Positions 8,539 through 18,515 are shown, numbered from the stretch's first letter. The stretch is 60,663 nucleotides of DNA from Pseudomonadota bacterium (GCA_023428245.1 JAEYYX010000097.1:1-60663), one strand, 5' to 3'. Numbers and translations: made by a program. Notes: generated by a model not told the origin, from the sequence alone.

Positions 8539-9237
8539 ATGACGGCGCCGATGCAGGTCGACTCCGCGCTCGAGCAGCTCCTCGTCCAGCGCCTTCTCCC
8601 CCTGGCCACGATCGGTGCCGTGCGCGCGACGCGCGGCACCGTTCCTTCCGAAGACGTCCTGCACTTCCCTCCAACATGGAGCGAGAAGCGCGCGCGCGAA
8701 CATTGGGCGGGTCGGCAGGCGGCGACGCGCGCCCTTCTTCACTACGGAGTCACAGAGGTCGTCGGCCGAGACGCAGAGGGCGTACCGGTCTTTCCGAGTT
8801 CTCTGGCCGGCTCGATCGCCCACACGGGAACCCGCTCGGTGCTCGGACTCTGCGCAGTCTCGGACAAAGTCCGAGCCTTGGGCCTCGACGTCGAAGTCCG
8901 AAAGGCCCTCGGCCCTGAGCTCATCGAGCGCATCATCGACGCCGAGGAGAGCCAGCATCTTCAGGGGGTGGGCGCGTCGCTCGGAGACTCGGCGCTCTGG
9001 GCGTTCTGCGCCAAAGAGGCCTACTACAAGTGCGTCTACCCCTCACATCGCCGCTTCCTCGGCTTCCACGAGGTCTCTTTCCGCGTGGCCCCCGGCTCCA
9101 CCGGACCGAGCGGTGCTGACAACGGCTCGATAGCCCTCGACTGCAAGCTCGGCGAGAAAGCTCTCGGAGACGAGCTCCAAGGTCGGCTCCTCCTGACCGA
9201 GGAGCTCGTCGTCGCCGTCGTCTGGCAGCCGCAATGA
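8539..9237 (+). CDS. 4'-phosphopantetheinyl transferase, EntD/Sfp type
   Basis: A 232-residue enzyme predicted to transfer 4'-phosphopantetheine from CoA to carrier proteins of fatty acid, polyketide or nonribosomal peptide synthesis. The Mg-binding motif GLDVEVRKAL lies near residue 114 and the second motif WAFCAKEAYYKCVYP near 155-168, both diagnostic. GSIAHTGTRSVLGL near residue 92 matches the EntD-type SISHT motif. I chose the ATG at 8539, 23 bp after rpmE2. No carrier protein or synthase gene is nearby, so the target must be elsewhere. Confidence 0.9.
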   Translation: MTAPMQVDSALEQLLVQRLLPLATIGAVRATRGTVPSEDVLHFPPTWSEKRAREHWAGRQAATRALLHYGVTEVVGRDAEGVPVFPSSLAGSIAHTGTRSVLGLCAVSDKVRALGLDVEVRKALGPELIERIIDAEESQHLQGVGASLGDSALWAFCAKEAYYKCVYPSHRRFLGFHEVSFRVAPGSTGPSGADNGSIALDCKLGEKALGDELQGRLLLTEELVVAVVWQPQ

Positions 9238-9612
9238 TGGTCTGAGCCGCGCGACTGAATCGATCGCGTAGCCTTTCGAGGCGCCAAGTGAGCGCGCACA
9301 TACTTCCCCGGATGCGCGCGTAAGTGGCTGACTTTCGGCCCTGTGAACGTTCACCACGCGCGTCTGGCGCCCGGTGAGTGCGGCGAGCGCTTTGAGTGAT
9401 TCTCGAGCGCATCTCAGAGACGTGTCGTTCCCGCTTCGCTCTGAGAGGTGTCGTGAGCTCTTGGTGTGTGACCGAGCTAGCACACAACTGCCCACTGAAA
9501 TCAACGCGAACTGACTTTCTACTCTACGTCTATATGGTGAAGTGAGCCGTACAGAGATGCACGTAGCAGAAGGCCAAATGCTTCCTTCGTAGCGACGGAC
9601 ATCCGCCGACAC
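9238..9612. promoter_or_regulatory. 375-bp gene-free region upstream of the first cysteine-rich protein
   Basis: No open reading frame with coding character is visible. It contains a perfect 12-bp palindrome, GTGAACGTTCAC, at 9343-9354, which could be an operator. The base composition becomes more AT-rich between about 9500 and 9600, as expected of a promoter for the following gene. No clear -35/-10 pair could be assigned. Confidence 0.4.
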
Positions 9613-12600
9613 ATGACCAAGCCCACGATTCTCTCCACCATCAACCAGGTCCGCTTCCTCGTGCTCTCCGCCCTCATCGCCGCGACAGGCTGTGAGCTGG
9701 CGAGCGAAATCACGATGCCGGGAGCCGACGATAGGTCCGGGACCGGCGGGCTCGGCGGAGGAGCTCCCATCGACGACGACGACGACGACGACGGAATCGT
9801 CCTCGGAAGCGGCGGAAGGTCTGGTTCAGACGACGAGGATGACGGAGCGGATGGCGGAGCTGTCAAAGCTGTCTGTGGCAACGGGAAACTCGAACCTGGG
9901 GAGCTCTGCGACGACGGGAACCGCGACAGCGGCGACGGGTGCTCCGCCGACTGTGGGAAGGTCGACGACGACTACATCTGTTTCGATGAAGGGAAACCGT
10001 GCACACGCGTCGTCACCTGCGGCAACGGCGTCATCGAAGGCACGGAAGCCTGTGACGATAAGAATGCGAAGGACAAAGACGGCTGTTCGGCGAAGTGTGA
10101 CAAGGTCGAAGACGGCTACAGCTGCGTCAAACCGGGCGAGCCCTGCGTCCTGCTCCCGGTCTGCGGAAACGGGATCCGCGAGCGCGGTGAGCAGTGTGAC
10201 GACGGCCAGGAAGAGCCGGAGAGCGGCGACGGTTGTTCGGAGACCTGTCAGCTAGAAGATGGCTATTTCTGTCCGCCCGGACAGGCCTGCGTCGAGATCG
10301 CTTGTGGTGACGGCTTCCGGACGCCGAACGAAGCCTGCGACGACGGAGACAAAGAGAGCGGCGATGGCTGTTCCTCAGACTGTCAAGTCGAGTCGGGCTG
10401 GTATTGCTCCGCGAGCGGCTGCAAGCCGATCTGCGGCGACGGACTGATTCGTGGCACCGAAGCCTGTGACGACGGGGACAAGGAGAGCGGTGATGGCTGC
10501 TCCTCCGCCTGCCGCATCGAGCCTTTCCACGAGTGCGACAACTCGAGCGGAACCAGCGTCTGCACGAGCACCATCGAATGCGGCAACGGCGAGCTCGAGC
10601 CGGGCGAAATCTGTGACCCGGGGATCGTGGGCCAGGACGATTGTTTCTCGACAGGTCCGAACGCGTGCAAAGGCTTCGTCACGATCCTGCCCGAGCCTGA
10701 GTGCGGGAACGCGGTCATCGAGTTCGGCGAACAGTGCGATGGCGACGGTGGCAGCGGAGGCTGTATCAACTGCGTCCTGCAAGAAGGTTTCGTCTGTCCC
10801 AAGGCGGGGACCTGTGTCCGCTTGCCGAGCTGCGGCGACGGCCACCTCCAGGTCGGTGAAGAGTGTGACCCCGGCGCGATGTCGACGGTCGGCTGCACCA
10901 ACTGCCAGATCAACGACAACTACTTCTGCTCCGGCCAGCCTTCGGTCTGTGTCATCTCGGTGTGCGGCGACGGCCTGCGCGCTCCCGACGAACAGTGCGA
11001 CGACGGAAAACACTGTGTTGGCGGCTCGAAGCAGGGAGAGTCCTGCGCCTCGAACAGCAACTGCCCCGGATCGACCTGTGCTCCTGTCGGCGGCGACGGC
11101 TGCTCGGCAAGCTGCACCGTGGAGACGGGCTTCGTCTGTCCCCCGCCCGGAACGAGCTGCTTGGCTGACTGCGGCGATGGAATCCGCGCCGGTAACGAGG
11201 AATGTGACTCATCCGATGAGAACGGATGTCTGAACTGTCGCCTCCGCCCCGGCTACCACTGTGGTCCGAGCGGAACCGACACCCCCTGCACCAAGAGCGT
11301 ATGCGGGAACGCGGTCCATCCGGATCCAACGAACGTGACTCGCGCCGCTGCCATCGCGGCGGCCGAACCCGGTGAAGGTTGCGACGACGGAAACACCATC
11401 GCCGGCGACGGCTGTGGTCCGACGTGCCAGCTCGAGCCCACCATTACTCGCACCGAGACTCCTACTGGTTCGGGTATCTACCCGCCCATCGTCCAGGTCA
11501 CCTGTGGCGACGGCATCAAGACCGGCTCCGAGGGCTGCGACGACGGCAACACAACGAACGGCGACGGCTGCTCGGAATTCTGTGAAGAAGAAAACGGATG
11601 GATCTGCGATGAACCACCGACTCGCCCGAGCACCGTGTCGATGGCCGTCACGTATCGTGACTTCAAGGCGAGCGCCGAGTCAGGCGGGCATCCCCACTTC
11701 CAGAACGTGAACGCGGACAATAAAGGGATCGCTGGGGTGCCTTGTACCTATACGAGTTCGACAGTGAATAACCTCGCTTCGTGCGGGAAACTCGATAGTG
11801 AGGGCAAACCCGTCAAGCCCTCGGAGACCATTTCATCGGTACCCGGACCGAGCTCGAGAGCTCGCTTCGCTGCGTGGTTCCGAGATACGAACGAGCTGGG
11901 CATCGACACAGCCGTCGTTCGGGATTCTCTCGAGCTCACCCAGATCGGCGGCACATCTTCGGATGTCTACGAATTCGCGAGCGCGAGCTATTTCCCTCTG
12001 GATGGCAAAGGCCACGGGAACTATTCGACCACCGGACACAACTTCCACTTCACGACCGAGCTTCGCTACTACTTCCAGTACAAGGGCGGCGAACAGCTCA
12101 TCTTCCGGGGAGACGACGACGTCTGGGTGTTCATCAACGGCCGCCTCGCAGTCGACGTCGGGGGAGTGCACTGCGCACAGATCGGGCGCGTCATTCTCGG
12201 CGACACCGACTCGAGCTGCTCCCTGAGCGGCGCGGACTACACGAGCAACAGCCCCGGCGGGAACTTCAGCCTCGCGGCCTGCGCGACGACAGATGACGAT
12301 ACTCACCCGATCCCGTCCTGTTCATTGTCCGGAGCCGAAGCCTCAGGCACGACGGACTCCCGCTTCGGACTCGTCAAAGGCGGCGTCTACGAGATCGCCC
12401 TCTTCCACGCGGAGCGCCACACGGACCAGTCGAACTTCCGCCTGACTCTGCAGGGCTTTTTGGCCCCCCGCTCGACCTGCAACACACTGTGCGGTGACGG
12501 CATCCGCGCCGGCAGTGAGGTCTGCGACGAAGGCAACGGCTCCCCGAACGGCGGCGGTATGCCCTCCTCCGGCTACAATACCTGCCTCTACGTCGGTGCG

Positions 12601-13821
12601 AACAACTCGAACAACTGCACCAAGCAGTTCTGCGGCGACGGCGTCAAGAACGGCGGCGAGTATTGTGACAACGGCCTGAACATCGACACCTACGAGACCG
12701 GCGCCATGGGCGAATGTGCCCCAGGCTGCCTCCGCCCCGCGCGCTGCGGCGACGGCATCCTCCAGCCTCACGAGGGCGAAGAGTGTGACCTCGGGACCGC
12801 CAATAACAACGGCGCTTACGGCGGCTGCACCTCGCAGTGCAAGTTCGCTCCGTACTGCGGCGACGGAAGCGTCCAAGCCGGAGAGACCTGCGATCCCGTC
12901 GACGGAGTCTTCGGAACCTATGGGGAAGACGTCTGCGGCTACGACTGCCAACCGGCGCCCTTCTGCGGTGACGGTATCCGCAATGGGAATGAGGTGTGCG
13001 ACGGGACCCCGGGCTGCAACTCGAACTGCGAGTTCGATCCCTTCTGCGGTGACGGGCTCAAGACTTCGAACGAAGATTGTGACTACGGCAGTTTCAACGC
13101 GAGCCCTGCGCCCTACGGCGGTTGTACGACCGAGTGTGGATTCGGCCCGCGCTGCGGCGACGACGTCGTCCAATCGAATGCGGGCGAAGAATGTGACGAC
13201 GGCCCTGACAACGTGAACGGCGAGTACGACCGCTGCACCCTCGACTGCCTGCTCGGACCGAATTGCGGCGACGGTGTCCACCAGTCCATGTTTGGCGAAG
13301 CCTGCGACAACGGCTTCAACGAAGATCTCTACGCTTACCCCGGCACGAGCGGCGCCTGCGGCGAAGACTGCACAGCGGTTCCTTTCTGCGGTGATAGTCA
13401 GGTACAGAGCGCTTACGAGCTCTGCGACAACGGGCCTGCCAACAGCGATAACGCCTACGACGGCTGCACGACCAAATGTGAGTGGGGTCCCTACTGTGGC
13501 GATGGGAAGAAGAACGGGTCGGAGGAGTGCGATAGCGGCTCCAAGAACGTCGCCTATTCACCGGATGGCAAGGGCTGCAGCTACGAATGCAAGAAGAACG
13601 TTCCCTACTGTGGTGACGGCGTCCGCAACGGCCCGGAGCAGTGTGACCTCGGAGCTTCGAACAACACCGGCGCCTACGGTGGCTGCAACAAGGACTGCAG
13701 CCGCGCTCCCTACTGCGGCGACGGCAAGGTCCAGAAGAACGCAGGCGAGGAGTGCGACGAAGGCCCCACGGGCTCCCTCACCTGCTCCCCGACCTGCAAG
13801 GCTCGCGACATCCTGAAATGA
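9613..13821 (+). CDS. giant cysteine-rich repeat lipoprotein with fibro-slime domain (copy 1)
   Basis: A 1402-residue exported protein. The N terminus is a lipoprotein-type signal (FLVLSALIAATGC), followed by an acidic/glycine linker with a run of consecutive aspartates. Twelve cysteine-rich repeats of the DUF4215/myxobacterial disulfide type come next (pattern CGNG..EPGE.CDDGN..GDGCS..C). A central domain spans about residues 676-955 and contains FRGDDDVWVFINGRLAVDVGG, the fibro-slime (PA14-like) signature. About twelve more repeats follow, and the protein ends CSPTCKARDILK without a visible anchor domain. The family is known from myxobacteria, Fibrobacter and Dictyostelium, where it is linked to extracellular matrix or adhesion; the exact role here is unknown. 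Its neighbour downstream is a close paralogue. Confidence 0.85.
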   Translation: MTKPTILSTINQVRFLVLSALIAATGCELASEITMPGADDRSGTGGLGGGAPIDDDDDDDGIVLGSGGRSGSDDEDDGADGGAVKAVCGNGKLEPGELCDDGNRDSGDGCSADCGKVDDDYICFDEGKPCTRVVTCGNGVIEGTEACDDKNAKDKDGCSAKCDKVEDGYSCVKPGEPCVLLPVCGNGIRERGEQCDDGQEEPESGDGCSETCQLEDGYFCPPGQACVEIACGDGFRTPNEACDDGDKESGDGCSSDCQVESGWYCSASGCKPICGDGLIRGTEACDDGDKESGDGCSSACRIEPFHECDNSSGTSVCTSTIECGNGELEPGEICDPGIVGQDDCFSTGPNACKGFVTILPEPECGNAVIEFGEQCDGDGGSGGCINCVLQEGFVCPKAGTCVRLPSCGDGHLQVGEECDPGAMSTVGCTNCQINDNYFCSGQPSVCVISVCGDGLRAPDEQCDDGKHCVGGSKQGESCASNSNCPGSTCAPVGGDGCSASCTVETGFVCPPPGTSCLADCGDGIRAGNEECDSSDENGCLNCRLRPGYHCGPSGTDTPCTKSVCGNAVHPDPTNVTRAAAIAAAEPGEGCDDGNTIAGDGCGPTCQLEPTITRTETPTGSGIYPPIVQVTCGDGIKTGSEGCDDGNTTNGDGCSEFCEEENGWICDEPPTRPSTVSMAVTYRDFKASAESGGHPHFQNVNADNKGIAGVPCTYTSSTVNNLASCGKLDSEGKPVKPSETISSVPGPSSRARFAAWFRDTNELGIDTAVVRDSLELTQIGGTSSDVYEFASASYFPLDGKGHGNYSTTGHNFHFTTELRYYFQYKGGEQLIFRGDDDVWVFINGRLAVDVGGVHCAQIGRVILGDTDSSCSLSGADYTSNSPGGNFSLAACATTDDDTHPIPSCSLSGAEASGTTDSRFGLVKGGVYEIALFHAERHTDQSNFRLTLQGFLAPRSTCNTLCGDGIRAGSEVCDEGNGSPNGGGMPSSGYNTCLYVGANNSNNCTKQFCGDGVKNGGEYCDNGLNIDTYETGAMGECAPGCLRPARCGDGILQPHEGEECDLGTANNNGAYGGCTSQCKFAPYCGDGSVQAGETCDPVDGVFGTYGEDVCGYDCQPAPFCGDGIRNGNEVCDGTPGCNSNCEFDPFCGDGLKTSNEDCDYGSFNASPAPYGGCTTECGFGPRCGDDVVQSNAGEECDDGPDNVNGEYDRCTLDCLLGPNCGDGVHQSMFGEACDNGFNEDLYAYPGTSGACGEDCTAVPFCGDSQVQSAYELCDNGPANSDNAYDGCTTKCEWGPYCGDGKKNGSEECDSGSKNVAYSPDGKGCSYECKKNVPYCGDGVRNGPEQCDLGASNNTGAYGGCNKDCSRAPYCGDGKVQKNAGEECDEGPTGSLTCSPTCKARDILK

Positions 13822-14102
13822 GCGAATCGCACCACGGCCGACCTCTCGAACGCCAGCGCGGGCCTTCGTAAGCCGCTGCACCGTGGCGCTCTCCTTGGGG
13901 TCTTTCGGGAGCTCCACGCGCGCCGCCAATGGTCCCTTTTTCCGGGGTCCACAGTCAGCGGAAAGCCCACAGCTTCCCACCCCGACAGGCGCCCGCCGTG
14001 TAGCATAAATCGTGAAGCCCCTTCTGGTCACGGCAGGCGGATAACCGCAGAATGTCGAGAGGGGGCCGCCCCTGATCTCTTCTCCGCATCCCCGTCGTCT
14101 CC
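13822..14102. promoter_or_regulatory. 281-bp spacer between the two cysteine-rich genes
   Basis: No convincing gene is present. The sequence does not resemble the region upstream of the first copy, so the two paralogues probably have separate promoters. No strong hairpin followed by a T-run is visible after copy 1, so read-through into copy 2 is possible. Confidence 0.3.
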
Positions 14103-17100
14103 ATGAACCCGCGCACCTTACTATCCGCTCCTAACAAGTTCCGTTTCCTGGTGTTGGCCGCTCTCGTTGCCATAACAGGCTGTGAGCTCGCCAGCGATAT
14201 CGACGTCCCCGGATCGGACGGCCAACCAGGAACTGGTGGCCTCGGCGGCCGCGGTCCAAGCAACGACGGAGGGGATGACCTGGTCGACAGCACCGGAGGC
14301 AAGGGATCCGGCTCCGACGACGACAGTGACGACGACTCCGATGGATCTCCCGTCGAAGCGATCTGTGGAAACGGGAAGCTCGAGCCAGGAGAGCTTTGTG
14401 ATGACGGAAACAAGAATGGCGGCGACGGCTGCTCCTCCGACTGTCTGAAGGTCGACGACGACTTTATCTGTTTCGACGAAGGCAAAGCGTGCACGCGCGT
14501 AGTCACCTGCGGCAACGGCGTCATCGAAGGCACGGAAGTTTGCGACGATAAGAATACGGAGGACAAGGACGGCTGTTCGGCGAAGTGTGACAAGATCGAA
14601 GACGGTTATAGCTGTGTGAAGCCGGGCGAGCCCTGCGTCTTGCTCCCCGTCTGTGGCAACGGGATCCGCGAGCGCGGGGAACAGTGTGACGACGGCCAGG
14701 AAGACCCCGAGAGCGGCGACGGCTGTTCGGAGACCTGCCAACAAGAGGACGGCTTCTTCTGCCCGCCCGGTCAGTCCTGCGTCGAGATCGCCTGCGGCGA
14801 TGGCTTCCGGACTCCGAATGAAGCCTGCGACGACGGAGGCGAGCAGAACGGGGACGGCTGCTCCTCAAACTGCCAAGTCGAGACTGGCTGGTACTGCTCC
14901 GGAAGCGGCTGCAAGCCGATCTGCGGCGACGGCCTGATTCGAGGCGCCGAGGAATGCGACGATGGCGATAAGGAGAGCGGTGACGGCTGTTCCTCCGCAT
15001 GTCGCGAAGAGCCGTTCTACGAGTGTGACAACTCGGGCGGAGCGAGCGTCTGCACGAGCACGATCGAGTGTGGCAACGGGATCCTCGAGCCCGGCGAGAT
15101 CTGCGACCCGGCGATCGTGGGACAAGGTGACTGCTATTCGATGGGTCCAAACGCTTGCAAAGGCTTCGTGACGATCCTCCCCGAGCCCGATTGCGGAAAC
15201 GGAATCATCGAGTTCGGCGAAGAATGCGACGGCGACGGGGGCACCGGCGGTTGTGACAACAACTGCCTCGTGGAAGACGGCTTCGTCTGTCCGAAGGCGG
15301 GAACCTGTGTCCGATTGCCCGAATGCGGCGACGGCTACCTCCAGGCCGGCGAAGAGTGTGACCCCGGTGCGATGTCGACAGTCGGCTGCACCAACTGCGA
15401 GATCAACAACAACTACTTTTGCTCAGGTCAGCCTTCGGTCTGTGTCGCCTCCGTCTGTGGCGATGGCGTGCGCGCACCGGACGAACAATGTGACGATGGG
15501 AAGCGTTGTGTCGGAGGAGCGAACGCCGGCCAGACCTGCACCGCCAATAGCCAGTGCCCGAGCTCGACCTGCGGTCCTCGGAGCGGCGACGGCTGCTCGT
15601 CGACCTGTACCGTCGAGACCGGCTACGTCTGTCCCCCTCCGGGAACGAGCTGCTTGGCCGACTGTGGCGACGGCGTCCGCACAGGCAACGAGGAATGTGA
15701 CTCGACGGACACGAACGGCTGCCGCAACTGCCGCCTCCAGCCGGGCTATCATCAGTGCGGCGCGAACGGGACCGCGAACCCCTGCACTCCCAGTGTCTGC
15801 GGCAACGGGACCCCAGAGCGGGGTGAGGGTTGCGACGACGGCAACACCATCGCAGGCGACGGCTGTGGGCCGACGTGTCAGCTCGAGCCGAGCATCACGC
15901 CAGCGACGAGCCCCACCGGCCATCCGACCGTAGCTGTGACTTGCGGCGACGGCATCAGGACCGGCTCAGAGGGCTGCGATGACGGCAATAAGACGAACGG
16001 CGACGGCTGCTCGGAGTTCTGCGTCCAAGAGCCGGGTTGGCAGTGCTCGAGCGGCGTCACCTATCCCTCCGCCATCGACTTCAAGATCACCTATCGCGAC
16101 TTCACGTTCCGGACCGATTCGGACAACGGTGGGCACCCCCACATGAACAACGCGAACAACGACGCTGATCTGCCCATCTCGCTCGACCTTGGCATCGTGG
16201 GGCCCTATTGCACCACGGACAACACCGCTACCTGCGGTCGCCTCGACAACCAAGGCAAGCCCCAGCTCGATACGTCGACCTCGAACCCGAGCATCACGGG
16301 CCCCGGCGGCAACGATCTCCCGTACCACGCGGCGGCCTTCGCGCTCTGGTACCGCGACTCGAACACGACCAACACGAAGGTCTGGGCAGACCGAGCAAAC
16401 CAGGGGACGGGGACGGGACGCAACGTGCAAATCCGAGCCAATCCTACGCCCCTCCCCGCCGGAGGAATCGACACGCTCCGCTTGAAGCGCTGCGGGAACG
16501 CGGCGGACCCGTGCAATGACACCACGAGCACAACAGCCTACCAATTCTCGAACAACGGCAACACCTTCTATCCCCTAGGTTCGACGGCCAGTCCGGCCAC
16601 CACGGCACGCGGCTTCGGGAACTACACGAACACCGGGAACACGCGAAACTGGAACTTCACGAGCGAGCTCCGCTACTACTTCCAGTATTCTGGCGGCGAG
16701 ACGCTCACCTTCTTTGGCGACGATGACGTCTGGGTCTTCGTCAATGGCCGCTTGGCCGTCGACATCGGCGGCATCCATGGGACCGAGTATGGACGGGTGG
16801 TCCTGGGCGACTCGAGCGGCAATTGTTCTGTCCACGGCGGCGGCAGTTTGCCCGCCCTCGGGAGCTGCTACAGCACGACAGAACAAGGCCAAGGGACGGA
16901 TGCCCGCTTCAACATCACCAAGGGCAACGTCTACGAAATCGTCGTATTCCAAGCCGAGCGCCGTCCCACGGCCTCGAACTACCAGCTCACTCTCGACGGC
17001 TTCCTGTCCCCCCGCTCGACCTGCAACACGACTTGCGGCGACGGCATCCGAGCCGGCAGCGAAGTCTGCGACACAGGCAATGGCAGCCCGAACGGCGGCG

Positions 17101-18371
17101 GAATGCCCTCGAGTGGCTACAACACCTGCCTCTACGTCGGCGCCAATAATCCGAACAACTGCACCTATCAGTTCTGCGGCGACGGCATCAAAAACGGCAA
17201 TGAGTACTGTGATAACGGCCTGAACATCGACACCTACGAGACCGGCGCCATGGGCGAATGTGCCCCAGGCTGTCTCCGCCCCGCGCGCTGCGGCGACGGG
17301 AACCTCCAGCCGAACGAGGGTGAGGAGTGTGACCTCGGGACCGCCAATAACACCGGCGCTTACGGCGGCTGCACCTCACAGTGCAAGTTCGCTCCGTACT
17401 GCGGCGATAAGGTAGTTCAGCCAGGAAACGGCGAGACCTGTGATCCTATCGATGGGGTCTTCGGAACTTACGGAGCGGGAGTCTGCGGTTACGACTGCAA
17501 GCCGGCGCCTTATTGTGGCGACGGCATCCGCAACGGCGCCGAGCTCTGCGACGGCGGCCTCGGCTGCAACGCAAACTGCGAGTTCGATCCCTTCTGTGGC
17601 GACGGGCTCAAGACCATGGATGAGGACTGCGACTACGGCAGCTTCAACGCGAGCCCCGCGCCTTACGGCGGCTGTACGACGGAGTGCGAGTTCGGACCGC
17701 GCTGCGGTGACGACGTCATCCAGTCGAACTCCGGCGAGGAGTGCGACGACGGGCCCGACAATGTCAACGGAGAGTATGATCGGTGCACCGAGGATTGTCT
17801 CCTCGGACCGCACTGCGGCGACGGCGTCCACCAGTCCATGTTCGGCGAAGCCTGCGACAACGGCTTCAACGAAGACATCTACGCCTATCCCGGCACGACC
17901 GGCGCCTGCGGCGAAGACTGCAAAGCCGTTCCCTACTGCGGTGACAACCAGGTCCAGAGCGCCTACGAGCTCTGCGACAACGGCCAAAGCAACAATGACA
18001 ACGCTTACAACGGTTGCACGACCAGGTGTGAGTGGGGTCCCTATTGTGGCGACGGCACGAAGAACGGCTCCGAGGAATGTGACAACGGTCCGAAGAACGT
18101 GGCCTACTCGCCCGATGGAAAGGGCTGCAGCTACGAGTGTAAGACGAACGTCCCCTACTGCGGTGACGGCGTCCGCAACGGTCCGGAACAATGTGACCTC
18201 GGAACTTCGAACAACACCGGCGCTTACGGTGGCTGCAAGAAGGACTGCACGCGCGCTCCTTTCTGCGGCGACCGCAAGGTCCAGAAGGACGACGGTGAGC
18301 AGTGCGATGACGGACCCACAGGCTCCCTCACCTGCTCTCCGACTTGCCAGATTCGCGACATCCTGAAGTGA
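14103..18371 (+). CDS. giant cysteine-rich repeat lipoprotein with fibro-slime domain (copy 2)
   Basis: A 1422-residue paralogue of the preceding gene with the same layout. A lipoprotein signal (ALVAITGC, a good lipobox) is followed by an acidic/serine linker, about twelve cysteine-rich repeats, a fibro-slime domain at about residues 659-970 with FFGDDDVWVFVNGRLAVDIGG, and about twelve more repeats ending CSPTCQIRDILK. The repeat arms are very similar to copy 1, often identical for long stretches. The central domain is the most different part. It carries an extra segment of roughly 40 residues, including a two-cysteine motif (CGNAADPC), that copy 1 lacks. It is predicted to be a surface or matrix protein. 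Confidence 0.85.
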   Translation: MNPRTLLSAPNKFRFLVLAALVAITGCELASDIDVPGSDGQPGTGGLGGRGPSNDGGDDLVDSTGGKGSGSDDDSDDDSDGSPVEAICGNGKLEPGELCDDGNKNGGDGCSSDCLKVDDDFICFDEGKACTRVVTCGNGVIEGTEVCDDKNTEDKDGCSAKCDKIEDGYSCVKPGEPCVLLPVCGNGIRERGEQCDDGQEDPESGDGCSETCQQEDGFFCPPGQSCVEIACGDGFRTPNEACDDGGEQNGDGCSSNCQVETGWYCSGSGCKPICGDGLIRGAEECDDGDKESGDGCSSACREEPFYECDNSGGASVCTSTIECGNGILEPGEICDPAIVGQGDCYSMGPNACKGFVTILPEPDCGNGIIEFGEECDGDGGTGGCDNNCLVEDGFVCPKAGTCVRLPECGDGYLQAGEECDPGAMSTVGCTNCEINNNYFCSGQPSVCVASVCGDGVRAPDEQCDDGKRCVGGANAGQTCTANSQCPSSTCGPRSGDGCSSTCTVETGYVCPPPGTSCLADCGDGVRTGNEECDSTDTNGCRNCRLQPGYHQCGANGTANPCTPSVCGNGTPERGEGCDDGNTIAGDGCGPTCQLEPSITPATSPTGHPTVAVTCGDGIRTGSEGCDDGNKTNGDGCSEFCVQEPGWQCSSGVTYPSAIDFKITYRDFTFRTDSDNGGHPHMNNANNDADLPISLDLGIVGPYCTTDNTATCGRLDNQGKPQLDTSTSNPSITGPGGNDLPYHAAAFALWYRDSNTTNTKVWADRANQGTGTGRNVQIRANPTPLPAGGIDTLRLKRCGNAADPCNDTTSTTAYQFSNNGNTFYPLGSTASPATTARGFGNYTNTGNTRNWNFTSELRYYFQYSGGETLTFFGDDDVWVFVNGRLAVDIGGIHGTEYGRVVLGDSSGNCSVHGGGSLPALGSCYSTTEQGQGTDARFNITKGNVYEIVVFQAERRPTASNYQLTLDGFLSPRSTCNTTCGDGIRAGSEVCDTGNGSPNGGGMPSSGYNTCLYVGANNPNNCTYQFCGDGIKNGNEYCDNGLNIDTYETGAMGECAPGCLRPARCGDGNLQPNEGEECDLGTANNTGAYGGCTSQCKFAPYCGDKVVQPGNGETCDPIDGVFGTYGAGVCGYDCKPAPYCGDGIRNGAELCDGGLGCNANCEFDPFCGDGLKTMDEDCDYGSFNASPAPYGGCTTECEFGPRCGDDVIQSNSGEECDDGPDNVNGEYDRCTEDCLLGPHCGDGVHQSMFGEACDNGFNEDIYAYPGTTGACGEDCKAVPYCGDNQVQSAYELCDNGQSNNDNAYNGCTTRCEWGPYCGDGTKNGSEECDNGPKNVAYSPDGKGCSYECKTNVPYCGDGVRNGPEQCDLGTSNNTGAYGGCKKDCTRAPFCGDRKVQKDDGEQCDDGPTGSLTCSPTCQIRDILK

Positions 18372-18375
18372 GAAT

Positions 18376-18393
18376 GGGCCGCGGAAGCGGCCC
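18376..18393 (+). other. GC-rich hairpin after copy 2
   Basis: A perfect 7-bp stem, GGGCCGC / GCGGCCC, with a GGAA tetraloop starts 4 bases after the stop codon of the cysteine-rich copy 2. There is no T-run. It lies just ahead of the stronger terminator at 18415. Confidence 0.45.
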
Positions 18394-18414
18394 CTCCCGC
18401 GCCAGGAATGAGAA

Positions 18415-18451
18415 AGGGCGACCTCGATAGAGGCCGCCCTTCTTCTTTTCT
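18415..18451. terminator. bidirectional terminator between copy 2 and the desaturase
   Basis: The stem AGGGCG-A-CCTC / GAGG-C-CGCCCT has one internal mismatch and a 4-nt GATA loop (18415-18440). It is followed on the plus strand by TTCTTCTTTTCT. On the minus strand the hairpin is followed by TTCTC, so it may also end the convergent desaturase transcript, whose stop is at 18516. Confidence 0.75.
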
Positions 18452-18515
18452 GGTCCCCGCGATGTTCGTGAGTCGGACGGAGAACCTCTTCTCGACAGCC
18501 CTGGGACCGTGCCCG

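Noticed and set aside
10375..13281. Several long minus-strand frames opposite the cysteine-rich genes
   Set aside because: They arise from the strong codon pattern of the repeats (GAC, GGC, TGC); translations are low-complexity and have no start signals.
9613..18371. Periodic repeats that could be mistaken for a CRISPR or VNTR array
   Set aside because: The periodicity is in protein sequence (cysteine-rich repeats), units vary in length, and there are no identical direct repeats with unique spacers.
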